From contig JADLFV010000146.1 of the NCBI GenBank assembly GCA_020849625.1, positions 1-64,000 of the forward strand: a stretch of DNA of 64,000 nt. The letters are read 5' to 3'. The first letter of the stretch is position 1. Each line of letters starts with the position of its first letter. Position numbers and translations under genes: made by a program. The notes beneath the pieces are model-generated. The model was not told the origin of the DNA and did not search any database. It saw only the letters and a program-made list of their open reading frames with translations. Positions 42,982 to 50,262 of the stretch are shown piece by piece. Source of the stretch: Phycisphaeraceae bacterium. Its GTDB lineage: Bacteria; Planctomycetota; Phycisphaerae; Phycisphaerales; Phycisphaeraceae.

Positions 42982-43043
42982 CCGGCTCGGGTGCGTTGAC
43001 GGGTGAGGAGCCGGTATTACAATGTTAAGAATCGTCATACCGG
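42982..43043 (+). promoter_or_regulatory. Mutually exclusive hairpins in the cbiM leader
   Basis: CCGGCTC (42982-42988) pairs perfectly with GAGCCGG (43008-43014). CCGGTAT (43011-43017) pairs perfectly with ATACCGG (43037-43043). The two stems share CCGG at 43011-43014 and so cannot form together. The second ends 34 nt before the cbiM ATG. This alternative pairing is what a metal- or cofactor-responsive leader would look like; no cobalamin-riboswitch box is seen. Confidence 0.45.
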
Positions 43044-43077
43044 TGAACGGCGAGTTTGACGGGCAAAGGCGCACGCC

Positions 43078-44058
43078 ATGCACATTCCCGACGGATTTCT
43101 CAACGCCGCCACGGCCGCCACGATGGGCGGACTGTCGGCTGCGAGTCTGGGCCTGGCCCTGTTCGAGGCGAAACGTCGCCTGGAGCCGAAGCGCGTGCCC
43201 ATGCTGGGATTGTCGGCGGCCTTCGTGTTCGCGGCCCAGATGCTCAACTTCCCCGTGGCCGGCGGCACCAGCGGGCACCTGATCGGCGGCACGCTCACGG
43301 CTGTGCTGCTGGGGCCCAGCGCCGCGGTGGTGGTCATCAGTGCCGTGCTGATCGTGCAATGTTTTCTGTTTGCCGACGGCGGCGTCACCGCGCTGGGGGC
43401 CAACATCTTCAACATGGCGGTGATCGGCGGCGTGGTGGGGTGGCTGATCTATCGCGGTATCCGAATGTTGCTGCCGCGCAAGCCAGACGACCTGTTCGCC
43501 ACGCTGCTGGCGGCGATGGTGGCGGCCTGGTGCTCCACGGTGCTGGCGTCGGTGTTCTGCGCCGCGCAGTTGGCGGCCTCAGGTACCGTTGCCTGGAAGC
43601 TGGCCCTGCTGGCCATGGCGGGCGTGCACATGCTGATCGGCGTCGGCGAAGGTCTGATCACCGCCGCCGCCCTCGCGGCCGTGGCCGCCACGCGCCCCGA
43701 GTTGCTCGCCAATCAAAAATTTTCAATCAAAAATCAAAAATCACTTGCGCCTCTGTTGGCGTACGGGCTGATCATCAGTCTGGCCCTGGCGATGTTCGTT
43801 TCGCCGTTCGCTTCGTCCTGGCCGGACGGGCTGGACAGGACGGCTGAGGATCTGAACTTCGCGGGTGCCGCGGTGACGCAGCCGATGGTTCCCGCGCCGG
43901 CGGCGGATTACGAACTGGGTGCATCCATCCTGCCGGGAGCGTGGGCCACAGGTGTCGCAGGCGCGGTGGGCACGGTGGTGGTGTTCGTGCTGGCCTGGTT
44001 CACAGCGCGGGCGCTGACGGGCAAAAAGCCGGCCGTCGATGCGGGGGCGGCGGCGTAG
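43078..44058 (+). CDS. cbiM: Cobalt/nickel ECF transporter CbiM with fused PDGLE domain
   Basis: 326-residue membrane protein. The N-terminal MHIPDGFLN supplies the metal-binding His of CbiM/NikM, and helices extend to about residue 205 (FVFAAQMLNFPVAGGTSGHL is typical). Residues about 225-326 form the CbiN-like PDGLE domain (PDGLDRTAEDL at 249-259). The join (residues 212-222, NQKFSIKNQKS) is encoded by 7-bp AATCAAA-type repeat DNA (43711-43745), an in-frame repeat insertion or a linker colonised by the repeat. First gene of cbiM-cbiQ-cbiO, which imports Co2+ or Ni2+. Confidence 0.93.
   Translation: MHIPDGFLNAATAATMGGLSAASLGLALFEAKRRLEPKRVPMLGLSAAFVFAAQMLNFPVAGGTSGHLIGGTLTAVLLGPSAAVVVISAVLIVQCFLFADGGVTALGANIFNMAVIGGVVGWLIYRGIRMLLPRKPDDLFATLLAAMVAAWCSTVLASVFCAAQLAASGTVAWKLALLAMAGVHMLIGVGEGLITAAALAAVAATRPELLANQKFSIKNQKSLAPLLAYGLIISLALAMFVSPFASSWPDGLDRTAEDLNFAGAAVTQPMVPAPAADYELGASILPGAWATGVAGAVGTVVVFVLAWFTARALTGKKPAVDAGAAA
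43711..43745. repeat. Heptad ATCAAAA repeat inside cbiM
   Basis: Five 7-bp units in phase: AATCAAA, AATTTTC, AATCAAA, AATCAAA, AATCACT. They encode the linker between the CbiM and PDGLE domains. The frame stays open through the block. Confidence 0.75.
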
Positions 44059-44143
44059 ATTGAATGGACATCCGGGTCGCGCGGTTCGGTCGAGGAAAAT
44101 CCGGCCAAGATGGCCGGGCTATATGTTGAAGTAAGAACACCTC

Positions 44144-44755
44144 ATGCACGCTGACTTTCTCGATCGCTACAGCAGGCTGCACAGTCCGGTGCATCGGCTG
44201 CCGGCGGGGATGAAGCTGTCGATCGCGCTGGTGCTGGTGGTGGGCATGGCGCTCTGGCCGCCGGCTTGGGCGCTGTGGTTGACGGGGCCGGCAGTGTTTC
44301 TGCTGGTGGTGACGGCGATCAGCGGGGTGCCGTGGCGGTATGTGCTGGGGCGGTTGCTGATCATGGAGCCGTTCGTGGCGGCGGTGGCGTTGCTGGCACT
44401 GTTTGGGCCGGGCGGGTGGCGGCTGTTTGTGTTACTGGTGGCGCGCTGCTCGTTGTGTCTGCTGGCGATGATTCTGCTGGCGAGTACGACGCCATTCGGT
44501 GAGCTTTTGGAAGTGCTGCGGAAGCTGCACGTGCCGGGACTGCTGGTGACGACGCTGGCGCTGATGTATCGCTACCTGTTTGTGCTGGTCGATGAATCGC
44601 AGCGCATGCGGCGGGCCCGGGCGTCGCGGACTTTTGTCAGCGATCGGCGGCGAACGTGGCGCGGACTGGCGGCGGTGGTGGGGCAGTTGTTCGTGCGAGC
44701 CAGCGTGCGGGCGGAACGGGTTTATGCGGCGATGTGCGCCCGGGGGGGGCGATGA
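44144..44755 (+). CDS. cbiQ: ECF transporter T component CbiQ
   Basis: 203-residue membrane protein with about five helices, the coupling (T) subunit of the cobalt/nickel importer. Two ECF-T signatures in cytoplasmic loops would contact the ATPase; one is visible as RMRRARASR (about 152-160), the other as LVARCSLCLLAM/LLEVLRKLHVPG. The family length is about 220-260, so this is slightly short. It overlaps cbiO by ATGA. An 85-bp spacer without features separates it from cbiM. Confidence 0.9.
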   Translation: MHADFLDRYSRLHSPVHRLPAGMKLSIALVLVVGMALWPPAWALWLTGPAVFLLVVTAISGVPWRYVLGRLLIMEPFVAAVALLALFGPGGWRLFVLLVARCSLCLLAMILLASTTPFGELLEVLRKLHVPGLLVTTLALMYRYLFVLVDESQRMRRARASRTFVSDRRRTWRGLAAVVGQLFVRASVRAERVYAAMCARGGR

Positions 44756-45507
44756 CCGCCGCTTTGGAAGTACGCGATCTGCATTTCGGCTATGGCCAGG
44801 GAAGCGAGGCCTTGCGCGGGATCAGCTTCCGCGTGGAGCCGGGCGAATGCGTGGGACTGATCGGGCCCAACGGCGCGGGCAAGAGCACGCTGCTGCTGCA
44901 CTTGAACGGCCTGCTGCCGGAGCGCTGGGACGGCCAGCCGCCGGCCGTCTTCATCGATGGTGAGCCGGTCACCGAGAAAAACCTTCCGGGGGTGCGGCGG
45001 AAGGTGGGGTTGCTGTTTCACGATCCGACGGACCAGATTTTCTGTCCCACGGTGTTCGAGGACGTGGCCTTCGGCCCGCGACAATTGGGATTGAATCAGT
45101 GGCAGGTGCAGCAGCGAGTCAGCAAGGTGCTGGCGCAGGTGGAGTTGACCGGCTTCGAGCAGCGGGCAGCGCATCAACTGAGCAGCGGTGAGCAGCGGCG
45201 GGTGTGTCTGGCGGGCGTGCTGGCGTGTGAGCCCAGCATCCTGGCCCTGGATGAGCCGACACACAGCCTGGACCCGCACGGGCGGTGGCAGATCAAGGCG
45301 TTGCTGGGTCGGATGAAGCTGACGCGGCTAATCGCCACGCACGATCTGGAATTGGCGGTGCAGCTTTGCACGCGGGTGATCGTGCTGGATGGCGGGCAGG
45401 TGGTGGCGGAGGGGCCACCGGCGGAAGTGTTGTCGGATGAGCCGTTGATGCTGGCCCACCGGCTGGAGAAGCCGCACATTCTGGCCCATCGGCATCCGCA
45501 TGGATAG
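44752..45507 (+). CDS. cbiO: ECF transporter ATPase CbiO
   Basis: 251-residue ABC ATPase driving the cobalt/nickel importer. Walker A GPNGAGKST (36-44), Q-loop region LLFHDPTDQIFCP, signature LSSGEQRR (LSGGQ variant), Walker B LALDEPTHSLD and switch His in IATHD are all present. The FxDPTDQ variant of the Q-loop is typical of ECF ATPases. Start ATG 44752 overlaps the cbiQ stop; an upstream in-frame start would fall inside cbiQ. Alone, it probably forms a homodimer. Confidence 0.93.
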   Translation: MTAALEVRDLHFGYGQGSEALRGISFRVEPGECVGLIGPNGAGKSTLLLHLNGLLPERWDGQPPAVFIDGEPVTEKNLPGVRRKVGLLFHDPTDQIFCPTVFEDVAFGPRQLGLNQWQVQQRVSKVLAQVELTGFEQRAAHQLSSGEQRRVCLAGVLACEPSILALDEPTHSLDPHGRWQIKALLGRMKLTRLIATHDLELAVQLCTRVIVLDGGQVVAEGPPAEVLSDEPLMLAHRLEKPHILAHRHPHG

Positions 45508-45516
45508 GGGGGAGGG

Positions 45517-45622
45517 ATGTGAATGACGAAATTCGAATGACGAATGACGAAACATTCGGATCTTCATCATTGGTCATTCGGACATTGATTCGTCATTCGA
45601 ATTTCGCCATTCGAATTTCCCT
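45517..45622. repeat. Heptad GAATGAC palindromic cluster
   Basis: Left arm in strict 7-bp units: GAATGAC, GAAATTC, GAATGAC, GAATGAC, GAAACAT (45521-45555). After a spacer, the right arm is GTCATTC, then GTCATTC, GAATTTC, GCCATTC, GAATTTC (to about 45619), the reverse complement of the left units. It fills the spacer after cbiO. Confidence 0.85.
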
Positions 45623-45717
45623 TCCCGGGGGGGTGTTGCTCGGCGGGGGGCGTTTTTGTAGGCTAAAGGGCGTTCTGAGCGTCCTACGGCACCCCCTACA
45701 GCGATAGGAGACCCTCC

Positions 45718-45897
45718 ATGCTCGAAACTTACGAACAGCTCAAGGCGGCCGTGGCGGCCGTGGAAGACGATATTCGCAAGACGGCCGGCGGCAACAAGGC
45801 GGCAGGCACCCGCGTCCGCAAACAGATGCAGGACATCAAGAATATCGCCCAGGAACTGCGCAAGAAGATCCTGGAGGTCCGCGAAACGGAGAACTGA
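45718..45897 (+). CDS. Small Hc1/histone-H1-like protein
   Basis: 59-residue, Lys/Arg/Glu-rich helical protein reading MLETYEQLKAAVAAV onward, with AGGNKAAGTRVRKQM (23-37) and IAQELRKKILEVRE (43-56). GNKAAGTRVR resembles the N-terminal core of chlamydial Hc1 (PF07432-type), and short proteins of this kind are widespread in planctomycetes as histone-H1-like. It would bind DNA or compact the nucleoid; that is inferred. ATG 45718 has GATAGGAG upstream. Palindromic heptad clusters lie on both sides (45517-45622 and 45901-46001). Confidence 0.78.
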   Translation: MLETYEQLKAAVAAVEDDIRKTAGGNKAAGTRVRKQMQDIKNIAQELRKKILEVRETEN

Positions 45898-45900
45898 CCG

Positions 45901-46001
45901 AAGAAGGCGGAGGGCGGAAGGCCGAAGGCGGATCGTACCGGCGTTCCACCTTTGCTTTGTTGTTTTTCCACCCCTCCGCCCTCTGCATTCCGCCCTCTGC
46001 C
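45901..46001. repeat. Heptad GAAGGCG / CTCCGCC palindromic cluster
   Basis: Left arm GAAGGCG, GAGGGCG, GAAGGCC, GAAGGCG (45903-45930) and right arm CTCCGCC, CTCTGCA, TTCCGCC, CTCTGCC (45974-46001), each in strict 7-bp phase and reverse-complementary. The right arm ends 12 nt before the FabZ-like ATG and leaves no visible Shine-Dalgarno sequence. Confidence 0.85.
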
Positions 46002-46013
46002 CACCGTAGTCCT

Positions 46014-46487
46014 ATGGCCCCACCCCTCCTGTTCGATCTTTCGTTGCTGAACTTCGAGCGGCCCGTCCACGACGCGGCGGCCATCGAGGCGGTCAATCCC
46101 CACCGCGGTCACATGCGGCTGATCGACGCCATCGTCTATGCCTCCGACGACTACAAGCAGTGTGCCGCCTACCACGACATTCGCCCCGACGCCTTCTGGG
46201 TGCCCGGGCACATCCCAGGTCGGCCGCTGTTCCCCGGCGTGCTGATGATCGAGGCCTCCGCCCAATTGGCCAGCTTCGTCTGCCTGCACCGGCTGGGGGG
46301 CGAAGCCTTCATGGGTTTTGCCGGCGTCGATGACGTCAAGTTCCGCGGCCAGGTCGTGCCCGGTGATCGCTTCGTCACCCTCATCAAGGAAATCGAGTTC
46401 CGCAAACGCCGATCCGTCAGCCTCGCTCAGGGCGTGGTCAACGGCAACCTCGTCTTCGAAGCCCGCATCACAGGCATGCCGATGTAA
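46014..46487 (+). CDS. FabZ-like 3-hydroxyacyl-ACP dehydratase
   Basis: 157-residue hot-dog-fold protein. The catalytic His is in GHIPGRPLFPGVLMIEASAQ (about 64-83), matching the FabZ HFPGxPxxPGVLxxEA motif with the Glu in IEA; FAGVDDVKFRGQVVPGDR is also typical. It would dehydrate beta-hydroxyacyl-ACP in fatty-acid elongation. ATG 46014 gives the family length. It is a single gene without fab neighbours; a second FabZ elsewhere cannot be excluded. Its 5' region is repeat DNA. Confidence 0.85.
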   Translation: MAPPLLFDLSLLNFERPVHDAAAIEAVNPHRGHMRLIDAIVYASDDYKQCAAYHDIRPDAFWVPGHIPGRPLFPGVLMIEASAQLASFVCLHRLGGEAFMGFAGVDDVKFRGQVVPGDRFVTLIKEIEFRKRRSVSLAQGVVNGNLVFEARITGMPM

Positions 46488-46490
46488 GGA

Positions 46491-46525
46491 AGGCTTCAGG
46501 AGTGAGGCTTGAGGCTTGAGTACGA
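46491..46525. repeat. Heptad AGGCTTG repeat
   Basis: AGGCTTC, AGGAGTG, AGGCTTG, AGGCTTG, AGTACGA: five 7-bp units in phase starting 4 bp after the FabZ-like stop. No opposite arm is seen in the 94-bp spacer, which otherwise is empty. Confidence 0.75.
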
Positions 46526-46581
46526 AGTGACGCGATTGATCGCGTGATCGCATCGGGCGGTTGCGCGAAGCCGCTAGCAGC

Positions 46582-48222
46582 CTACACCGGCTCGAACAAG
46601 CAGCCCTGCACGAACAGGTCGAAGAACTCCGGGTCCGTCTCCAATTCGATGTGCTTGATGCCGCGACACAGACGCTCGATTTCGCGGCGGGCGCGGACGC
46701 TGCGCAGGGCGATGGTGGCCCCTTCGATGGCCGCGTTGCCGATCTGGATGAGCTTGTCATCGCCCAGGTTCGGCACCATGCCGATGCGACGGGCGGCATC
46801 CAGGTCCAGGTGATGGGCGAAGCCGCCGGCCAGGTAGAACTGGTGCAGGTCGGACATCTCGATGCCATAGTGCTTCATCACGATGCGAATGCCCGCCACG
46901 TTGGCGCCCTTGGCCTGGGCCAGCAGCGAGGCGTCCAGTTCGTTGAAGCGCACCAGACCGGCAGCGTCCAGGGCCAGGAACGGTTCGTGATTGGTGAAGC
47001 GGCCGGTGTGGGTCATGCGCCCGGTGCGGCGAAGTTCACTGAGGATGTCAACCAGACCCGAGCCGCAGATGCCCTGCGGACCTTCGGGAGGCACTTCCGG
47101 GGGCGGGGGCCCGATGATGCCAAGCTGGAGGCTGCCGTCGTCAGCGATGTGCACCCGCTCGATGGCGCCGTCCAGGGCGGGCATGCCGGCGTCGATGCCG
47201 TTGCCTTCGAAGGCGGGCCCGGCCGGACACGAGGCAGCCAGGATGCGGTCCTTGTTGCCGACGACCAGCTCGGTGTTGGTGCCGATGTCCATCATGGCCA
47301 CCAGCTTTTCCTGCCGCGCCAGCCCGATGGCCAGCAGACACGCAGCCGTGTCCGCGCCGACGTGACAGGCGATCAGCGGCAGACTGTACACGCGGCCGGC
47401 CGGGTGGATCGGCAGACGCAGACTCTTGGCCGTGACGCTCAGCGCGGTGGTTTCGCGCTTGCCTTCGAGCAGTTCGTATTCCGTCAGCGAACGGAAGGGC
47501 GACTGGCCCACGCTGTGCACGTTGAGCCCGAAGAACAGATCGCGCATGGTGGTGTTGCCCGCCACGACAATCTCGTAGATGGACTTGTTGTCGCAGGGCA
47601 ACGATTCGATGGCATGCCCCAGATAACCCAACAGTGTGCGTTGCAGCAATCTTCCGGGGTGATCGCAGTCGTAGGCGATGCGGGCCATGACGTTGCTGCC
47701 GCCGAAGCGTTGGGGGTTTTCGAAGCTGGTGGTGGCGGTGATTTTGCCGGTGTCCAGATCGACGAGGTTGACGACGACGGTGGTGGTGCCCAGGTCGATG
47801 GCCAGGCCGAAGATGGGGCCGGTGGTGGTGGCGATGTTTGTGCCGTCGAGCAGGATGCGCTCGCCATCGCGGCGCACAGCCGGGTCGAAGCGATCATCCG
47901 CAGGTTGTCCGGGCAGGGCAGCCAATCGCTCCAGCACGCGAATGCGGCCGCGGCGCATGGTGTGACAGCGCAATTCGCCTTCGCCGGCTGTGATTTTCGC
48001 CCGGCAGGAAAGGCGGAAATGGCCGCTCAAATGCAGCTCTTCCTGCGTTGGGTCGGCCAGCAATTCCCTGCCCTCGACCACTTCCACCAGGCATTCGCGG
48101 CATTTGCCCTGCTTGTGGCAACTGGTGGGTACGTGTACGCCGATTATCTCGGCGCAGTCGAAGATGGTCGCGCCGACCGGGGCCTCGACGCTGTGTCCGT
48201 CAATATGCAGTGTCACACTCAT
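46582..48222 (-). CDS. RACo-like corrinoid-protein activator (2Fe-2S / ASKHA)
   Basis: 546-residue protein. An N-terminal plant-type [2Fe-2S] domain has Cys35, Cys41, Cys44 and Cys73 (CHKQGKCREC ... LSC). A linker leads to the RACo/DUF4445 ASKHA ATPase core (about 138-540) with LAIDLGTTTVVV, VVAGNTTM, MMDIGTNTELVV and QGICGSGLVDIL. Such proteins reductively reactivate Co(II) corrinoid proteins of methyltransferase systems. ATG 48222 has TGGAG upstream. It diverges from a homocysteine-methyltransferase-type gene across a heptad palindrome; no separate corrinoid protein gene is in the window. Confidence 0.9.
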   Translation of the reverse strand: MSVTLHIDGHSVEAPVGATIFDCAEIIGVHVPTSCHKQGKCRECLVEVVEGRELLADPTQEELHLSGHFRLSCRAKITAGEGELRCHTMRRGRIRVLERLAALPGQPADDRFDPAVRRDGERILLDGTNIATTTGPIFGLAIDLGTTTVVVNLVDLDTGKITATTSFENPQRFGGSNVMARIAYDCDHPGRLLQRTLLGYLGHAIESLPCDNKSIYEIVVAGNTTMRDLFFGLNVHSVGQSPFRSLTEYELLEGKRETTALSVTAKSLRLPIHPAGRVYSLPLIACHVGADTAACLLAIGLARQEKLVAMMDIGTNTELVVGNKDRILAASCPAGPAFEGNGIDAGMPALDGAIERVHIADDGSLQLGIIGPPPPEVPPEGPQGICGSGLVDILSELRRTGRMTHTGRFTNHEPFLALDAAGLVRFNELDASLLAQAKGANVAGIRIVMKHYGIEMSDLHQFYLAGGFAHHLDLDAARRIGMVPNLGDDKLIQIGNAAIEGATIALRSVRARREIERLCRGIKHIELETDPEFFDLFVQGCLFEPV

Positions 48223-48237
48223 CAAAATGCTCCAGGC

Positions 48238-48336
48238 GGTATGATAGCGTAGAGCGTATGGCGTAGAGCGTAGAAAAAGGCCGGGAGCAGAACCCCATAC
48301 GCTCTACGCCATACGACATACGCTCTACGCCGCTCC
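48238..48336. repeat. Heptad GAGCGTA/CTCTACG palindrome filling a divergent promoter region
   Basis: Left arm GGTATGA, TAGCGTA, GAGCGTA, TGGCGTA, GAGCGTA (48238-48272); right arm CCATACG, CTCTACG, CCATACG, ACATACG, CTCTACG, CCGCTCC (48295-48336); all units in 7-bp phase; spacer 22 nt. The left arm starts 15 nt from the RACo-like ATG and the right arm ends 14 nt from the next gene start, so the promoters of both genes must lie within or on the repeat itself. Confidence 0.85.
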
Positions 48337-48350
48337 ACGAAGGGAGGCCC

Positions 48351-49262
48351 GTGTTGTCCGACAGTCTGTTACAAGCCATTTCCAAGCGTGTTTTGCTGGG
48401 CGACGGCGCGATGGGCACGCAGCTTCAGGCGGCGGGTCTAGCGGCCGGTGAGTGCGGCGAACTGTGGAACATCGAGCACCCCGATCGCGTGCTGGCGATC
48501 CAGCGCTCCTATGTCGAGGCCGGCAGCGACATCCTGTTGACCAACACATTCGGCGGCTGCCGCCTGTCCTTGGAGCGGCACGGCCTCGGTGACAAGGTGG
48601 TCGAGATCAACCGGGCCGCGGTGCGCATCGCGCGGCAGGCGTTCGGCGGCAAACCGGGTTTCGTCATCGGTGACATCGGCCCCTTCGGCGGCATGATGGA
48701 GCCCTTTGGCGATGTGCCTGCCGAACAGGTGAAAGCCGCCTTTGAGGAACAGGCCGCGGCCTTGATGGCGGAGAAGCCCGATGCGCTGATCGTGGAAACA
48801 CAGACGATGCTGGAAGAACTGGAACTGGGACTGGCCGCCGCCAAAAAAGCCGGCGCCCCCTGCGTCATCGGCTCGATGGCTTACGACATCACCGGCGACG
48901 GGCAGTTGCGCACCATGATGGGCGTCGATCCCGCCCAGGCGGCCGCGTTCATGATCGATCATGGCGCGGACATCGTCGCCCTCAACTGCGGCAACGGCAT
49001 GGACATGCCCCACGCGGCCGTCGGCGTCACGCAGTATCGCCGGCAGATGGACCGTCCCACCATGGCCCAGCCCAACGCGGGCAAGCCGCAGTTGATCAAC
49101 GGACAGGTGCGCTACATGCAGAGCCCGCAGCAGATGGCTGGTGAACTGCCTCAACTGCTGGAGGCCGGAGTCGCCATTGTCGGCGCCTGCTGCGGCAGCT
49201 CGCCCGAGCACATCCGCACCCTGCGCCCGCTGATCGATGCCTACAATCAACGAAGCGCCTGA
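48351..49262 (+). CDS. Homocysteine S-methyltransferase-domain protein
   Basis: 303-residue TIM-barrel of the Pfam S-methyl_trans type, equivalent to the N-terminal module of MetH. Zinc Cys are at ALNCG (Cys213) and GACCGSSPEHI (Cys280, Cys281). LGDGAMGTQL (16-25), NTFGG (65-69) and MAYDITGDG are typical. Alone it could methylate homocysteine or serve as the acceptor partner of a corrinoid system. GTG 48351 has GGGAGG upstream. It diverges from the RACo-like activator and precedes a DUF1638 gene, a recurring set in corrinoid methyltransferase loci. Confidence 0.88.
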   Translation: MLSDSLLQAISKRVLLGDGAMGTQLQAAGLAAGECGELWNIEHPDRVLAIQRSYVEAGSDILLTNTFGGCRLSLERHGLGDKVVEINRAAVRIARQAFGGKPGFVIGDIGPFGGMMEPFGDVPAEQVKAAFEEQAAALMAEKPDALIVETQTMLEELELGLAAAKKAGAPCVIGSMAYDITGDGQLRTMMGVDPAQAAAFMIDHGADIVALNCGNGMDMPHAAVGVTQYRRQMDRPTMAQPNAGKPQLINGQVRYMQSPQQMAGELPQLLEAGVAIVGACCGSSPEHIRTLRPLIDAYNQRSA

Positions 49263-49281
49263 ACCCTGGAAGCTTTCAGTC

Positions 49282-50031
49282 ATGAGTGATTCGAAGTCAC
49301 AATCCCTGCCGCGCCTCGCGGTGGTCACCTGCGCGGTGATGGAGATCGAGGTCGAGCATTTCCTCAATGGCCAGGCCAACGTGGTGCACCTGGAGAAGCT
49401 GGAGCAGGGCCTGCACAACGATCCGCCGCTGCTGAGCAAGCGACTGCAGGAAGTGGTGGCCCGCCTGGAAAAAGAAACCGACGCCGAGGCGATCGTGCTG
49501 GTTTACGGCCTGTGCAGTCGCGGCATCGAAAACGTCACCGCCATGCGCTGCCGCATCATCGTGCCGCGTGCCCACGACTGCATCACGCTGCTGCTGGGCT
49601 CGCGCCAGCGCTATGCTGAATACGTGAAGCAGAACCCCGGCACCTACTGGTACTCGCCCGGCTGGAATCGCCATCACACCCCGCCCGGCCCGCAGCGCTA
49701 TGAGAAACTTCGTCGCCAGTATGTCGAGAAGTTCGGCGAGGACAACGCCGACTTCCTCATGGAAAGCGAGCAGGCCTGGTTCAACACCTACGACCGGGCG
49801 ACCTATGTCTCGCTGACCGTGGGCGCCACCGAGCAGGACAAGCAGTACACCCGCAATTGTGCCGACTGGCTGAAGTGGAACTACGACGAACAGGAGGGCG
49901 ACCCGCAGTTGCTGATCGACCTGCTGGCCGGCCGCTGGGACGACGATCGCTTCCTGATCCTGCAACCGGGCCAGTCCGCGCAACTCTCCGGCGACGACAA
50001 CGTCCTGCGGGCGATCGAAGCGGGCAAATAG
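49282..50031 (+). CDS. DUF1638 family protein
   Basis: 249-residue protein matching the DUF1638 pattern: AVVTCAVMEIEVEHFL at the start, then AIVLVYGLCSRG (about 81-92), IVPRAHDCITLLLGS (about 104-118) and TYWYSPGWN. The family often neighbours corrinoid methyltransferases and URO-D-like proteins; its role is unknown, but conserved Cys and His suggest metal or cofactor handling. ATG 49282 is 19 bp after the previous stop; a GTG/ATG at 49237 would overlap that gene and lacks support. Confidence 0.82.
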   Translation: MSDSKSQSLPRLAVVTCAVMEIEVEHFLNGQANVVHLEKLEQGLHNDPPLLSKRLQEVVARLEKETDAEAIVLVYGLCSRGIENVTAMRCRIIVPRAHDCITLLLGSRQRYAEYVKQNPGTYWYSPGWNRHHTPPGPQRYEKLRRQYVEKFGEDNADFLMESEQAWFNTYDRATYVSLTVGATEQDKQYTRNCADWLKWNYDEQEGDPQLLIDLLAGRWDDDRFLILQPGQSAQLSGDDNVLRAIEAGK

Positions 50032-50262
50032 CCACGGACCAACACTGGATAAACCCGACTATACCCGGCAAGAGGGACATGAGCGGCCATTTGCAGCACG
50101 TCGTAAATATCATATTTAACTTAAATAAGATCAAATTTAAGTTAAAATTGATCTGCTATCCGGCAGAGCCAACGCGTGGTCAAGTGTGGTGTGCATCCAC
50201 GTCCTGGCCGCGTTCCCTGCGATTCCAATCCGTGTCCATCCGTATTCATCCGTGGCTGAAGC
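50032..50262. other. Intergenic region with AT-rich inverted repeat and short-period repeats
   Basis: No gene. It starts with a degenerate left arm AGCCACGGACC (from about 50031), contains a 12-bp perfect inverted repeat TTTAACTTAAAT (50115-50126) / ATTTAAGTTAAA (50135-50146) in an AT-rich island, and ends with three 10-bp units ATCCGTGTCC, ATCCGTATTC, ATCCGTGGCT (50228-50257). The first arm is roughly the reverse complement of the last units. Confidence 0.7.

Noticed and set aside
42960-43077. Cobalamin riboswitch before cbiM
   Set aside because: No B12-box-like conserved core; only two alternative hairpins are seen.
45521-45619. CRISPR array
   Set aside because: Units are 7 bp, degenerate and palindromically arranged; there are no 23-50 bp repeats, no unique spacers and no cas genes.
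46561-48252. Long open frame opposite the RACo-like gene
   Set aside because: Gly/Val/Asp-rich translation without motifs; the minus strand encodes a complete Fe-S and ASKHA protein.
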